A stretch of DNA of 55,194 nucleotides from Gemmatimonadota bacterium (GTDB lineage Bacteria; Gemmatimonadota; Gemmatimonadetes; Gemmatimonadales; Gemmatimonadaceae): positions 1-55,194 of the forward strand of contig JAQBPV010000149.1 in NCBI GenBank assembly GCA_028287345.1, written 5' to 3'. The notes under the pieces were generated by a model. It did no database searches and was not told where the DNA came from. It saw nothing but the letters and a program-made list of their open reading frames with translations. The translations under genes and the position numbers were made by a program. This document shows, in pieces, positions 18,915-27,205 of the stretch; the stretch's first letter is position 1, and every line of letters begins with the position of its first letter.

Positions 18915-18942
18915 GCCGGCGCGCTGGACGATGCGCGCCGGC
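18915..18942 (-). terminator. Strong hairpin between cupin and decarboxylase genes
   Basis: A perfect 10-bp GC-rich stem (GCCGGCGCGC / GCGCGCCGGC) with an 8-nt loop lies 8 bp downstream of the cupin stop on the minus strand, and just ahead of the decarboxylase start. It probably ends the cupin transcript. No T-run follows, so attenuation or a structured leader is also possible. Confidence 0.5.
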
Positions 18943-18949
18943 GTTCGAT

Positions 18950-19408
18950 CTATCTCTTTCCGACGATTCGCGGCGTGTCCGCGGGATTGATGTAGGTCAG
19001 CGCGAATGGCCCGATCGCGTGCACCTGCACGACGGTGAGCCCCTGCGCCTGGGCGTAGTGTGCCTCGTTCGCGGGCGCGCTCACGAAGCCGCCGGCGTTG
19101 AGGGTCAGCATGCCGTTGCTCTCGAACTTCTTGCCCATGCCGAGGCGGAGTGTGCCGCTGATGACCGTGACGTTTTCGTCGGTCGGGTGCCAATGCGGCG
19201 CGATGGTGTATCCGCTCGGGAAGCGGAGGCGGACGGTGAAGGGTTCGGCCTTGCCGGGGTTGCCCTGCATCACGGCCATCTGCGCGCCGGCGGGAAACAC
19301 GGCTGGGGCGGGGCCCCACTTGGGTTCAGATGCAGTGTGGCGGTCAGCCTGCGCGGATGCGGTGGCGCCAGCGAGGGTGAGCAGGAGTGTAGCGGCGGTG
19401 AAACGCAT
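18950..19408 (-). CDS. Exported single-domain cupin protein
   Basis: 152 aa from ATG 19408, with GGAG 9 nt upstream and a clear signal peptide (MRFTAATLLLTLAGATASAQA). The cupin core shows the metal motif 1 form APHWHPTDENVTVISG (two His, Glu) and a second His in SAPANEAHYAQ. It resembles DUF4437/cupin_2 proteins of the periplasm. Enzymatic role unknown. A 12-bp palindrome sits 68 bp upstream of its start. Confidence 0.85.
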   Translation of the reverse strand: MRFTAATLLLTLAGATASAQADRHTASEPKWGPAPAVFPAGAQMAVMQGNPGKAEPFTVRLRFPSGYTIAPHWHPTDENVTVISGTLRLGMGKKFESNGMLTLNAGGFVSAPANEAHYAQAQGLTVVQVHAIGPFALTYINPADTPRIVGKR

Positions 19409-19756
19409 GTCGATGATCTCCATTTGGGGGCCTGGCTCAACCGGCCGGCGACATCACCGGCGCGGTACGTGGGCAGAGGATATCCTCGAATGGGAAGCGA
19501 GTCTCCGTGACAAGTACGGGGAAATTCAATTTCTGTACGGGTTCTTTGGCGTGCGGCGGCCTTCTTCACTTCCCGGATCCTGCGAGACGGTGTTTGTCGT
19601 CAACGCAGTAGTTCGTGCGCTTGAGCGCCTACGTGGCCGGATTCGAATCGTTCCGGCGCCGCAGCACGGATCGCGTCACGCAACACGCCTCACTCCGTCC
19701 GGCGCGCCGCACGCCGCATCGGCTGTGGCACCTCACGCCGCACGACTGCCGCACGA
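19409..19756. other. Intergenic region with a 12-bp palindrome
   Basis: About 350 bp without a convincing gene between two minus-strand genes. It contains the perfect palindrome GAGGATATCCTC at 19476-19487, a candidate operator upstream of the cupin gene, and a tandem 11-nt duplication (TCGTGCGGCAG, minus strand) just after the LuxR-family gene stop. No terminator with a T-run was seen. Confidence 0.4.
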
Positions 19757-22700
19757 CTATGGATGCTTGAGCTGCTTGTCCGCCCAAACCGCAATCTGTG
19801 CGCGAGAGGTAAACCCAAGCTTCGCCAGAACGGACGCCACATACCCTTCGACAGTCCGCTCACCAATACCCAGCTGCCGCGCGATAGCCCGATTCGATTT
19901 CCCCAACGCGACCAACGCCGCCGTATCACGCTCGCGACGCGTCAGCCCTCCATGGGCATCCCGAGCCACTTGCCCCGCTGTGCGCACCGATGGCGGCGGT
20001 GCCAGGCGGTCGACCGCCGAACGGAACGACGCCACGTACGCCGGCTGGTCGAGCTCCAAGACAAGCTCCTCGGCGGCCGAGCGCGCGGCGTCGAACGAGC
20101 GTCGCGCCTCGAGACGATGGCGTTGTCCCAGATGCACTGCGCCGCACATGGCGTCGATCCGCCAGAGCAACGCGCGCGCTCCCTGTCGCACCGCTTCGCT
20201 TCGGGCGCCGTCGAGTGTCTTCGCCGCTTCATCCCACCGCTCCAGCAGTACCAGCGCTTCCGCGCGAAGCAACGCGGTGCGCGGTGCGCCATCCGACTCT
20301 GTCTCGCTGATGATGTCGAGGACGTCATCTGGGTTGCCCTTGGCGAGCGCGATCTCTGCCCTCGCCAGTGCAATGAACCGCTCTCCGAGCGTACGCAACT
20401 CGCCGCTCTGGGTAGAACGCGGGAGTGTGTGATCCACGGCGTCGAGGACTGCTGTCGCCTGCTCCGATTGACCGTCGCGCGCCAAGGCGATGGCCAGCGG
20501 CGCTCCCGTCCAGCGCGTCCATGTCGCCGATCCCAGCCGTCGCGCGATATCGTGCGCCGCGCTGAACTGCGCGATCGCCTCTTCCGACGCGTACATATCG
20601 AGCGCGATGACACCGAGCACTCGGCGCGTGCCGCACTCCCACTGGAGGTGCTCGATCTCCTGCGTGATCGCCAGTGAATCGCGGGCGAGCTTCAGCGCGC
20701 GACGATATTCACCGCGCCACGCGAGGCAATCGGCGAGCAGGTAGCGCGCGAACGCCTCGCCGGCGCGCCACCCGATATCGATCGTCAGGCCAATGGCGCG
20801 TTCGTCCTTCAGCAGAGCGGCCGAATGGATGCTCGCGCCTACGCGCGCGGGTGACGCGTGATGGCTCGGCCCACAGACACCGAGTACCGCGAGCGCATTC
20901 GCCAACCCACGGCGATCATCGAGGGCGGTGAAGAGTTCGACCGAACGTTCGTACATCGTGGTCGCGGTGACCTGCGCACCGGCGACGTGATGCGCCATCG
21001 CGAGGAGATCGACCGTTTCCGCCACGCCCCTCGCGTCGCCGACTTGCTCGAAGATCGCGAGTGCCTCGTTGTGGTGCGGAATGCCCGAATGCGGTTCCTC
21101 GCGGTTCGCGAACCAGTTGCCGACGCGGTTCAAGCTGCGCGCAATGACGGCCGGATCGCCGATGGCGCGCGCCACCTCGAGTGCGTCCTGGCGGTAGTGG
21201 CCAGCGCGGTCGTAGTCGCGCGCGGCCCACAGCATGCCGAGCGAGTGGAGGGCCATCCATTCGTTGCGGCGGTCATCCGTGTCGCGCGCCGCGGCGAGCG
21301 CCGCGGTGAAATCATCATTCGCCAACCCAAACGCACCCAAGGTCTCATTCACCCGCCCTCGGCCAATCAATAACGAGGCGTCGGCAGGCAGTCCGGCGTT
21401 TTCTGTCGCGGTGACGGCGCGCTCGAAGTGCTGCAGTGCTTCGCGTGGCGCGCTGAGCGTGAGGGCGCGAGCGGCAGCGCGCAGGGCGTAGCGTCGCGCA
21501 GCGTCCCAGGCGCCGGCTTCGAAGGTGTGATACGCCAAGGCGTCATCGCTGTCGTCCTGCGGGCGACGCGCGTGATCCTGCTCGAGCGCCGTGGCGATGG
21601 CGCGGTGCAGCGCGACGCGCTCGCGCGCCAACAGACGCGCGCGAATGGCCTCGCGCGTGAGGGCGTGCCGGAATGCAAAGCGGTCGGCCGACTCCTCGAT
21701 CACGAGCTGCGCGTCGACGAGCTCCTTGACCAGCGACAGCAACTCCACTTCGCCATGCGTCGTAAGCGTTTGCAGCAGCCGGAAGTCAAAGCGCCGGCCG
21801 GCTACCGCAGCAATGGACGCGACCTTTCGTGCCTCTCCACTCAATCCAGCCAACCGCCGCCCCACGGCCTCCGTCGCCGTCCTCGGCACATGCACGTTGT
21901 CCAGCGGACGCGCGCGCCACGCGCCGTCCGTCCGCGCGAGATCGCCCGCGACGACCATCCCTTTGAGCATCTCCTCGATGAAGAACGGATTGCCCTCCGT
22001 CAGCTCGTGCAGTGTGTTGACGAACGACGACCCGAACGCCACCTGCGAGCCGAAGATCGACTGCAGCATGCTCGAGACGTCTTGCACACCAAGCGGATTG
22101 AGGCTGACTTCCGAGGCACAGCGCGCGCGATCGAAGTCCGCCAGCAGCCGCCCGAGCCGACTGCCCACTTCATCGCTGCGAAAGGTGAGGATGACCGAGA
22201 TGGGATCCGCACTGATGCGCCGAGCGAGGTGGAGCATCAGGTCGAGGGTGGCGTCGTCGCTCCAGTGGACGTCCTCGATGACGAGGAGCACCGGTTGCAC
22301 TTTGCCGAGTGTGTGGATGGCCTCCGAGAACGAATGGAACAGCCGGCGCCGGTCTTCTTCCGGGTCGAGAGTTTGCCGAGCGGTGGTGTCGGGGAAAATG
22401 GTGCGGAGCTCGGGGAAGAGCGTCACCAATTCGACGCTCGCCGGCGCGAAATAGTGCTCGACGAGCGCGGGCGAGCTCGTAGCGGCCAGGCCGCGCGCGA
22501 GGTCGAGAATGGGGCCGTACGGGTGCGCGCGGTCGGCCTCGAAGCAGGCGCCCTGCAGCGTGATGAAGCCGAGGCTACGGGCGCGCTCCAGCATCGCGCG
22601 GACGACGCGCGACTTTCCGATTCCCGCCTCGCCGGAGACGAGCAGCGCGCCGCCGTGAGCGGCACGCGCGCGATCGAGCGCGTGGAAACCGGCAGAGAGC

Positions 22701-22774
22701 GGTGCGACGCGCCCGACGAGAATTGGGCAGACGACGATCTGCTCAACGAGCATGCGCTCAGACCCTGACGTCAT
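19757..22774 (-). CDS. Large ATP-binding LuxR-family regulator (AAA-TPR-HTH)
   Basis: About 1005 aa from ATG 22774; the start is uncertain because ATG 22801 and 22753 are also in frame, none has a good ribosome site, and the track start at 22924 would run into the divergent gene. N-terminal AAA_16/MalT-like ATPase with Walker A GEAGIGKS (K54) and Walker B-like LLVIEDVHWSD; a long helical TPR middle; C-terminal LuxR HTH (GLTRRERDTAALVALGKSN, RTVEGYV). LAL-type regulators bind ATP and an unknown effector before activating transcription. The target may be the divergent phosphodiesterase gene; no proof. Confidence 0.9.
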   Translation of the reverse strand: MTSGSERMLVEQIVVCPILVGRVAPLSAGFHALDRARAAHGGALLVSGEAGIGKSRVVRAMLERARSLGFITLQGACFEADRAHPYGPILDLARGLAATSSPALVEHYFAPASVELVTLFPELRTIFPDTTARQTLDPEEDRRRLFHSFSEAIHTLGKVQPVLLVIEDVHWSDDATLDLMLHLARRISADPISVILTFRSDEVGSRLGRLLADFDRARCASEVSLNPLGVQDVSSMLQSIFGSQVAFGSSFVNTLHELTEGNPFFIEEMLKGMVVAGDLARTDGAWRARPLDNVHVPRTATEAVGRRLAGLSGEARKVASIAAVAGRRFDFRLLQTLTTHGEVELLSLVKELVDAQLVIEESADRFAFRHALTREAIRARLLARERVALHRAIATALEQDHARRPQDDSDDALAYHTFEAGAWDAARRYALRAAARALTLSAPREALQHFERAVTATENAGLPADASLLIGRGRVNETLGAFGLANDDFTAALAAARDTDDRRNEWMALHSLGMLWAARDYDRAGHYRQDALEVARAIGDPAVIARSLNRVGNWFANREEPHSGIPHHNEALAIFEQVGDARGVAETVDLLAMAHHVAGAQVTATTMYERSVELFTALDDRRGLANALAVLGVCGPSHHASPARVGASIHSAALLKDERAIGLTIDIGWRAGEAFARYLLADCLAWRGEYRRALKLARDSLAITQEIEHLQWECGTRRVLGVIALDMYASEEAIAQFSAAHDIARRLGSATWTRWTGAPLAIALARDGQSEQATAVLDAVDHTLPRSTQSGELRTLGERFIALARAEIALAKGNPDDVLDIISETESDGAPRTALLRAEALVLLERWDEAAKTLDGARSEAVRQGARALLWRIDAMCGAVHLGQRHRLEARRSFDAARSAAEELVLELDQPAYVASFRSAVDRLAPPPSVRTAGQVARDAHGGLTRRERDTAALVALGKSNRAIARQLGIGERTVEGYVASVLAKLGFTSRAQIAVWADKQLKHP

Positions 22775-22855
22775 AGGGGGAATGATACGAGTGGGTCGCA
22801 TCGACGTAAGAGAGCAACGGCTTGCGCTCGCATGGCCGCCGGGCAGCTTTTGCAT

Positions 22856-23662
22856 ATGAAAGCTCCTGGACGATGGACACTGCTTGCCGCCGCGCTCTCG
22901 TTCGCTCGGGCCGGGTCGGCGCAACTAACCCCGCTCGAGCATGCGCATGCGCACAACGACTACGTGCATGCGAGGCCGCTCCTCGATGCGCTCGAGCGCG
23001 GGTTCAACAGCGTGGAGGCGGACGTCCATCTTGTCGGCGGGCAGCTGCTGGTCGCGCATTCACGCGACAGTGTGGATGCGACGCGCACGCTCGAGTCGCT
23101 GTACCTCGCGCCGTTGCGCACGTACGTGCAGCAGCATGGCGGACGCGCGTATCCGGGCGCTGGGCCCCTGACGCTCCTCATCGATGTGAAGGCGGATTCG
23201 GAGGGCTCGTACGTCGCGCTGGATTCAGTGTTGCGACGCTACGCGGATCTCTTCACGATCTACGCCGGCGGCGAAGTCATTCAAGGGCCCGTCGCGGCGA
23301 TCATCTCCGGCGAGCGCGCGATCGGCAAGATGAAGAAGGCGCGTGTTCGCTTCGCGGGAATCGACGGACGAATCCCGGACCTGCACGCGAAGTTGCTGAC
23401 GCCGCGAACCGTGATGCCTCTGATCAGCGATTCGTGGGACCGCATCACCAAATGGAAGGGCGTCGGTGAGATGCCCGCCAACGTCAGGCGCGACGTGGAG
23501 CGCGTCGTCGCGCTTGCGCACAGCAGGGGTCAGCGTGTGCGTTTCTGGGGCACACCGGACAACGAGGTGGTGTGGCAGCTCATGCTCGACGCAAAGGTCG
23601 ACTTGATCGGCGCGGATGATCTCGATGCGTTGCGCGACTTTCTGCTGCGCCATCGCGATTGA
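22856..23662 (+). CDS. Exported PI-PLC/glycerophosphodiesterase-like phosphodiesterase
   Basis: 268 aa from ATG 22856, giving a signal peptide (WTLLAAALSFARAGSAQ). The TIM-barrel signatures of the AIM6/PI-PLC-like group are visible: HAHNDYVHARPLLDALERGF with the catalytic His pair region, VEADVHLVGGQLLVAHSRD and FWGTPDNEVVW near the end. Such enzymes cleave phosphodiester bonds of lipids or glycerophosphodiesters in the periplasm; the substrate is unknown. It is divergent from the LuxR-family regulator, 81 bp apart. Confidence 0.85.
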   Translation: MKAPGRWTLLAAALSFARAGSAQLTPLEHAHAHNDYVHARPLLDALERGFNSVEADVHLVGGQLLVAHSRDSVDATRTLESLYLAPLRTYVQQHGGRAYPGAGPLTLLIDVKADSEGSYVALDSVLRRYADLFTIYAGGEVIQGPVAAIISGERAIGKMKKARVRFAGIDGRIPDLHAKLLTPRTVMPLISDSWDRITKWKGVGEMPANVRRDVERVVALAHSRGQRVRFWGTPDNEVVWQLMLDAKVDLIGADDLDALRDFLLRHRD

Positions 23663-23762
23663 GCTCCGCAAGAGTGGCGGCACAGTGCGAAAGTCGGCAA
23701 TCTCTCCCATCGCAACCAGCGCCATCATGCTCGACATCGGGCTTCCCTGAAGCACACAAGCA

Positions 23763-24665
23763 TTGACCGAGTCCGTCACACGATCGATCGCATGTCTCAA
23801 CTGCGGAGCGCCGCTCACCGGGCCGTTCTGCGCGGAGTGTGGCCAGCGCGACATCCCGCCATATCCGAGCACGCGCGAGCTCGTCGTCGACGCATTCTGG
23901 GAGCTCTCCGGCTGGGACGGCCGCTTCGCGGCGACGGTGCGTGCGCTGGTGCAGCGTCCGGGCATGCTCACGCGCGAATTTCTCGAGGGACGCCGCGCGC
24001 GGTTTCTTTCGCCGCTGCGACTGTACCTCCTGGCGAGTCTCGCGTACTTCGTGATCGCAGCTGCGACGCCAGACGTCCGATTGCCTGGCAAGAACACCAA
24101 TGGGTTGACAGTGTCCGCGACGGCGAAATCGCGTCCCGAACGTGTGGCGGACGCCGTGAGCGGGTCGCTCGACAAGAGCCAGGTGCTGACGAGCGCGGAC
24201 CGTGAGGCCGCGCTGAAGGACATCGAACGCGCGCCCGCGCTCATCCGTCCCTTTCTGCACAAGGCGGTCGCCGATCCAACCGGTTTCAAGCGCGGCATCG
24301 TCGAGGCGATGCCGCGCATGCTGTTCGCACTGCTGCCGATATTCGCGGCGATCGTGGCGGTGTTCTATCGGCGCAGGAAATATCCGGAGCATCTGTACTT
24401 CGCCATCCACCTGCACGCTTTCATGTTCCTCGCGCTGAGTGTGGCAGCGCTGTCCAAGTTCACGCGTGTACCGACGATCGTCGAGGCGTTCACGCTCGTC
24501 TCCGTGCTGTGGATTCCCGTCTATGCGACGCTCTCGTTTCGTCGCGTGTACGGTGGTTCGATCGCGATGACATTGGTGAAGGAGGTCGCGATTGGCACGA
24601 TCTACTTTGCGGTGTCGGTGATCGCGTTCATCCTCACGCTCTATTGGGTTTCGGTCGCGGGCTGA
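23763..24665 (+). CDS. DUF3667 family membrane protein with N-terminal zinc ribbon
   Basis: 300 aa from TTG 23763; no better start precedes the zinc ribbon. CLNCGAPLTGPFCAECGQ at about 11-28 is a four-cysteine ribbon, followed by a helix pair and STRELVVDAFWELSGWDGRF, the DUF3667 signature. Membrane spans are seen near residues 90-108, 180-200, 215-235, 240-255 and 270-295. The function of the family is unknown. It stands alone, about 190 bp before the toxin-antitoxin module. Confidence 0.8.
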   Translation: MTESVTRSIACLNCGAPLTGPFCAECGQRDIPPYPSTRELVVDAFWELSGWDGRFAATVRALVQRPGMLTREFLEGRRARFLSPLRLYLLASLAYFVIAAATPDVRLPGKNTNGLTVSATAKSRPERVADAVSGSLDKSQVLTSADREAALKDIERAPALIRPFLHKAVADPTGFKRGIVEAMPRMLFALLPIFAAIVAVFYRRRKYPEHLYFAIHLHAFMFLALSVAALSKFTRVPTIVEAFTLVSVLWIPVYATLSFRRVYGGSIAMTLVKEVAIGTIYFAVSVIAFILTLYWVSVAG

Positions 24666-24819
24666 CAGGTTACCGAAGCTGCGCGAGCTCCGGATCTCCG
24701 GAGTCGCATTTCATCCGATGTCGCCGACGTATTCCGACCAGGTCGGGGGCCCGGGGAGTGAATGTCCGCAAACCGGTCGAACCGTCAGGTGCGCTAGGGC
24801 GGCGGCCCTTACCCCTGCC

Positions 24820-24848
24820 TTGCAAGTGAAAGAAACTTTCTGTAATAT
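24820..24848 (+). promoter_or_regulatory. Promoter with a palindromic operator in the spacer, upstream of the antitoxin
   Basis: TTGCAA (24820-24825), a 17-nt spacer, then TAATAT (24843-24848). The perfect dyad GAAAG-AAA-CTTTC (24828-24840) fills the spacer, as expected for an autoregulated toxin-antitoxin operon. The ATG at 24857 lies only 9 nt after the -10 box, so the mRNA would be leaderless or nearly so. Confidence 0.65.
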
Positions 24849-24856
24849 TGCAGAGT

Positions 24857-25240
24857 ATGACGGCTCCTACCCTCGCCCATCCCGGCTCGGCCCCTGAGCC
24901 GGGTCTGGTGCTCGCCAAGGCGGCGCTGGCCGCGGCGGCGCGGCTCGGGTTGCGCAACCGCCATCTCGCGCTCGTCATCGGATCGAGCGAAGCCTCAGTG
25001 TCTCGCCTGCAGAATGGCCGAGGGCTGGATCCGGAGAGCAAGGAGGGAGAGCTCGCGCTGTTGTTCGTGCGACTCTACCGCTCGCTCGATGCGCTCGTTG
25101 GTGGCGACGACGCCAAGGCGCAGGCCTGGCTGCACGCCGAGAACGACCACGTTGCCGGTGTGCCCGCCGATCGCATTCGAACCGTCGAAGGTCTCGTCGA
25201 TGTCGTCCAATATCTGGACGCGATGCGCGGGCGACTCTGA
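24857..25240 (+). CDS. Xre/MbcA/ParS-type antitoxin (DUF2384)
   Basis: 127 aa. The N-terminal half is a Xre-like HTH (LGLRNRHLALVIGSSEASVSRLQNG), the C-terminal half the DUF2384 toxin-binding domain (LALLFVRLYRSLDALVGGDDAKAQAWLHAEN). It should bind and neutralise the RES toxin encoded by the overlapping next gene and repress the shared promoter at the spacer dyad. I used ATG 24857 over the TTG at 24848, which would lie within the -10 box. Known relatives are the antitoxins of RES-Xre and MbcTA systems. Confidence 0.9.
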   Translation: MTAPTLAHPGSAPEPGLVLAKAALAAAARLGLRNRHLALVIGSSEASVSRLQNGRGLDPESKEGELALLFVRLYRSLDALVGGDDAKAQAWLHAENDHVAGVPADRIRTVEGLVDVVQYLDAMRGRL

Positions 25241-25961
25241 GCTTCGCCCACTTCGACTCTCGCCATGGCGGGTGGTCGAGGCACAGCACCAGGTCTCCAC
25301 GCGAAAGCTCGTCGATTCGGCTGATGAGCAGGTGCTGCTCGAGGAGCTCATCGAGCGCGTGAAGCCGCCCGATGTCACGGGCGGCCGCCTGCACTATCTG
25401 CTGTTCACGCCATTTCGATATCCGCCGCTCAGACATGGGTCGCGTTTCGGTGCGCGACATGAGCGTGGGGTGTGGTACGGTTCGGAGGATCGGCGGACGG
25501 CGTTTTCCGAAGTGGCCTACTATCGACTGCTCTTTCTCGAGGGGACGCGTGCGCAACTCGGTGCTGTGACCACGCAGCTCACCGCGTTCACCGTCCGTGT
25601 GCGCTCGACGCGCGGTATCGATCTCGTGTCGCCGCCGTTCGACGCGCATCGCAAAGCCATCGCGTCGCCGACGAAGTATGCGTCGGCGCAGGCGTTGGGT
25701 TCCGCCATGCGTGAGGCTGGCGTCGAGCTGTTTCGTTACCCCTCGGCGCGCGACATCAGCGAAGAGGGCGGAGTGAACGTCGGCGCATTTTCGCCGGCGG
25801 TGTTCGGCTCGGCGAAGCCACATGGATTCGAGACGTGGCATTGTACGGCCGAGCGTGAGAAGGTCGAGCTGACGAAGGGTGACTTCTTCAAGCGTGAGAC
25901 GTATGCGTTCATGCGTGAGCAGTATCTCGTGGGCGGAGAACTGCCGGCACCGGCGTTGTGA
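25200..25961 (+). CDS. RES-domain toxin (NAD+-degrading family)
   Basis: 253 aa from ATG 25200, the only standard start between the antitoxin end and the conserved block WRVVEAQHQVSTRKLVDS; the track ORF from 25014 carries non-homologous antitoxin-frame sequence. RES signatures include FRYPPLRHGSRFG, GVWYGSEDRRTAFSEVAYYR and the C-terminal FETWHCTAE. RES toxins deplete NAD+ and stop growth unless bound by their Xre partner. The gene overlaps the antitoxin by 41 bp in another frame, so expression is coupled. The longer N-terminal part before the RES core is typical of this subgroup. Confidence 0.9.
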   Translation: MSSNIWTRCAGDSELRPLRLSPWRVVEAQHQVSTRKLVDSADEQVLLEELIERVKPPDVTGGRLHYLLFTPFRYPPLRHGSRFGARHERGVWYGSEDRRTAFSEVAYYRLLFLEGTRAQLGAVTTQLTAFTVRVRSTRGIDLVSPPFDAHRKAIASPTKYASAQALGSAMREAGVELFRYPSARDISEEGGVNVGAFSPAVFGSAKPHGFETWHCTAEREKVELTKGDFFKRETYAFMREQYLVGGELPAPAL

Positions 25962-26005
25962 AATTGCGGTGGAGATGAGCGCGCCGCCGCTCTTGAACCG
26001 AGGGG

Positions 26006-26049
26006 AACGGATTAGACGGATCTGACGGACAAGGGCCGGATTTTCCCCG
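26006..26049 (+). repeat. Degenerate half copy of the CGGAT-rich repeat
   Basis: The run ACGGATTAGACGGATCTGAC followed by GGGCCGGATTTTC resembles one arm of the hairpin repeat at 32964-33096 and shares the 11-mer GCCGGATTTTC with it. It lies just after the RES toxin gene. Only one arm is recognisable here. Confidence 0.45.
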
Positions 26050-26190
26050 AGCGTGGGATGGCGCCGTGCGCGAAGGCTCTCCGCGCAACAGAAATGAAGA
26101 ACTTTAGTAGTGGCGGAGACTGTCGACTTCGCGTGTAGTGATGCGTCGCGCGGAAGAATCGGGCATCACGCTCACGATCAGCGAGGTAGC

Positions 26191-26476
26191 ATGATGCTAC
26201 CAGCGCTCTCGCTCGAGCCGATTCTTCGGTGTCCCAAGTGCGGAGAGAAGCACGAGAGCCTGTATGTCGAGAGAGGCATCGGTTTCCCTGAATGTCATAG
26301 GTGCCCACCAGGAATGGTCGGCCCTGCTGCTTCGGCGAGGTGCAGTGCTGCCGCAGCTCACATTCGAGTTCGAGGATGAGCAGATCCCGACGACGCTGGT
26401 CGAGACCTACCAGCTGCCGGCCGTCCTGGACGACCGGCGATTCTGGCAGTTGATGCTGCGACCGAAGGAGATGTAA
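26191..26476 (+). pseudogene. Small zinc-ribbon protein gene with a frameshift
   Basis: From ATG 26191 or 26194 (GAGG 4 or 7 nt upstream) frame 1 encodes a four-cysteine ribbon, CPKCGEKHESLYVERGIGFP then ECHRC. Immediately afterwards frame 2 carries protein-like sequence (HQEWSALLLRRG, LTFEFEDEQIPTTLVETYQLP) to a TAA at 26474-26476. Removing one C from the CCC in tgcccacca joins them as ECHRCHQEWSALLL. I infer a one-base insertion in a gene of about 94 codons. Either it is a pseudogene or a sequencing error; the family is unknown. Confidence 0.45.
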
Positions 26477-26531
26477 AGCACCGAGAGTCGTCACCGTCGA
26501 TGCTCTTCCGCTCCATGCTGCTTCTTCCGGC

Positions 26532-26669
26532 CTAGCCGAACTTTGACCACAATGTGACGGCCGCCACAGCAAAGGCCCCCAAGGCGGCCAGTATTTGGGC
26601 GACGTGCTTCACCGTTTCGAGCCGTGCAGTCTTCGGCCCCGTGTTACGTCTGCGCCTCCAGTTGGTCAT
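26532..26669 (-). CDS. Small basic single-span membrane protein (45 aa)
   Basis: This frame is too short for the ORF track. It has GGAG 8 nt before its ATG (26669) and ends at TAG 26532-26534. The peptide starts with a very basic stretch (MTNWRRRRNTGPKTARLE) and continues with one hydrophobic helix (VAQILAALGAFAVAAVTLW). The shape fits a small membrane protein with its N-terminus in the cytoplasm, such as a regulatory membrane peptide or a hydrophobic toxin. No homolog is recognised. It lies among decayed genes but is itself intact. Confidence 0.55.
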   Translation of the reverse strand: MTNWRRRRNTGPKTARLETVKHVAQILAALGAFAVAAVTLWSKFG

Positions 26670-26803
26670 ACAAATACTCCTGCCCGGTCCCCCGGGCTTG
26701 AGAGTTGGTCCTCGAACGCGTTCCCCTCCGCCTGAGAAACGAAGGGAGCGCGTTCGTGCTTTCTACAGGTCCTTCTTTCGGATGACGAGGGCCTTCCGTG
26801 GCG

Positions 26804-26849
26804 GTCACGTGCGTGACGGGCGCAATAGGTACACTGTGACGGGGGTCAC
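26804..26849. promoter_or_regulatory. Pair of GTGAC/GTCAC dyads 32 bp apart
   Basis: GTCACG-TG-CGTGAC (26804-26817) and GTGAC-GGGG-GTCAC (26836-26849) are both perfect inverted repeats built from the same half-site, with centres 32 bp (three helical turns) apart. Such spacing suits cooperative binding by a dimeric regulator. No intact gene lies directly downstream on the plus strand. Confidence 0.4.
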
Positions 26850-26979
26850 GTCGGTGATTTTCGGCACACCATTTATGGTAATTTCGTTATCAAGTTCTTT
26901 GCTCTGTGAACACCTGTTGAGTGCCCTAAACAAGAGTCGACCGCCAGATCACCGGCCACACAACACATAGCAGGGCATC

Positions 26980-27015
26980 GCGCCTTCATCCGTGAGATTC
27001 TCACGATGAAGGCGC
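26980..27015 (+). terminator. Long hairpin terminator candidate
   Basis: GCGCCTTCATC-CGTGAG, loop ATT, CTCACG-ATGAAGGCGC forms a 16-bp stem with one bulged C, followed on the plus strand by ctcttgtcgttcc, a moderately U-rich tail. It implies a plus-strand transcript ending here, yet no intact plus-strand gene lies close upstream. Confidence 0.5.
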
Positions 27016-27205
27016 CTCTTGTCGTTCCCCTCACCTGCCTTCGTTGCCTACTCGCTCGCTTCATCCCTGTGGTCAACCGCGCTGCCGGACGCTCGTTGCG
27101 TAGGGTCGTTGTGCTGAGCACCGCGCGATCGAACAGCGACCGCGCGGTGGCGCGATCGTCAGCGAGGCACGGCACACGAGCGGATGTACACCGCTGAATT
27201 GCGCC

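Larger units (their letters stand above)
26670..27205. other. Gene-poor region with dyads and a terminator hairpin
   Basis: About 535 bp without a supported gene. It holds a stem CGAACGCG/CGCGTTCG at 26713-26756 (with an inner CCCT/AGGG pairing), two GTCAC/GTGAC dyads at 26804-26817 and 26836-26849, and a long hairpin at 26980-27015. Base composition is lower in GC around 26860-26940 than in neighbouring genes. The track ORFs here lack coding character. Confidence 0.45.

Noticed and set aside
21428-22768. 446-aa plus-strand ORF opposite the LuxR-family regulator
   Set aside because: Shadow frame; the minus-strand Walker and HTH motifs are unambiguous.
24688-24703. Short dyad CTCCGGA-TC-TCCGGAG after the DUF3667 gene
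   Set aside because: Stem is short and the loop too small for a confident terminator; no T-run.
26012-26572. 186-aa minus-strand ORF over the zinc-ribbon remnant
   Set aside because: No ribosome site or domain; overlaps both the better supported zinc-ribbon frames and the 45-aa gene.
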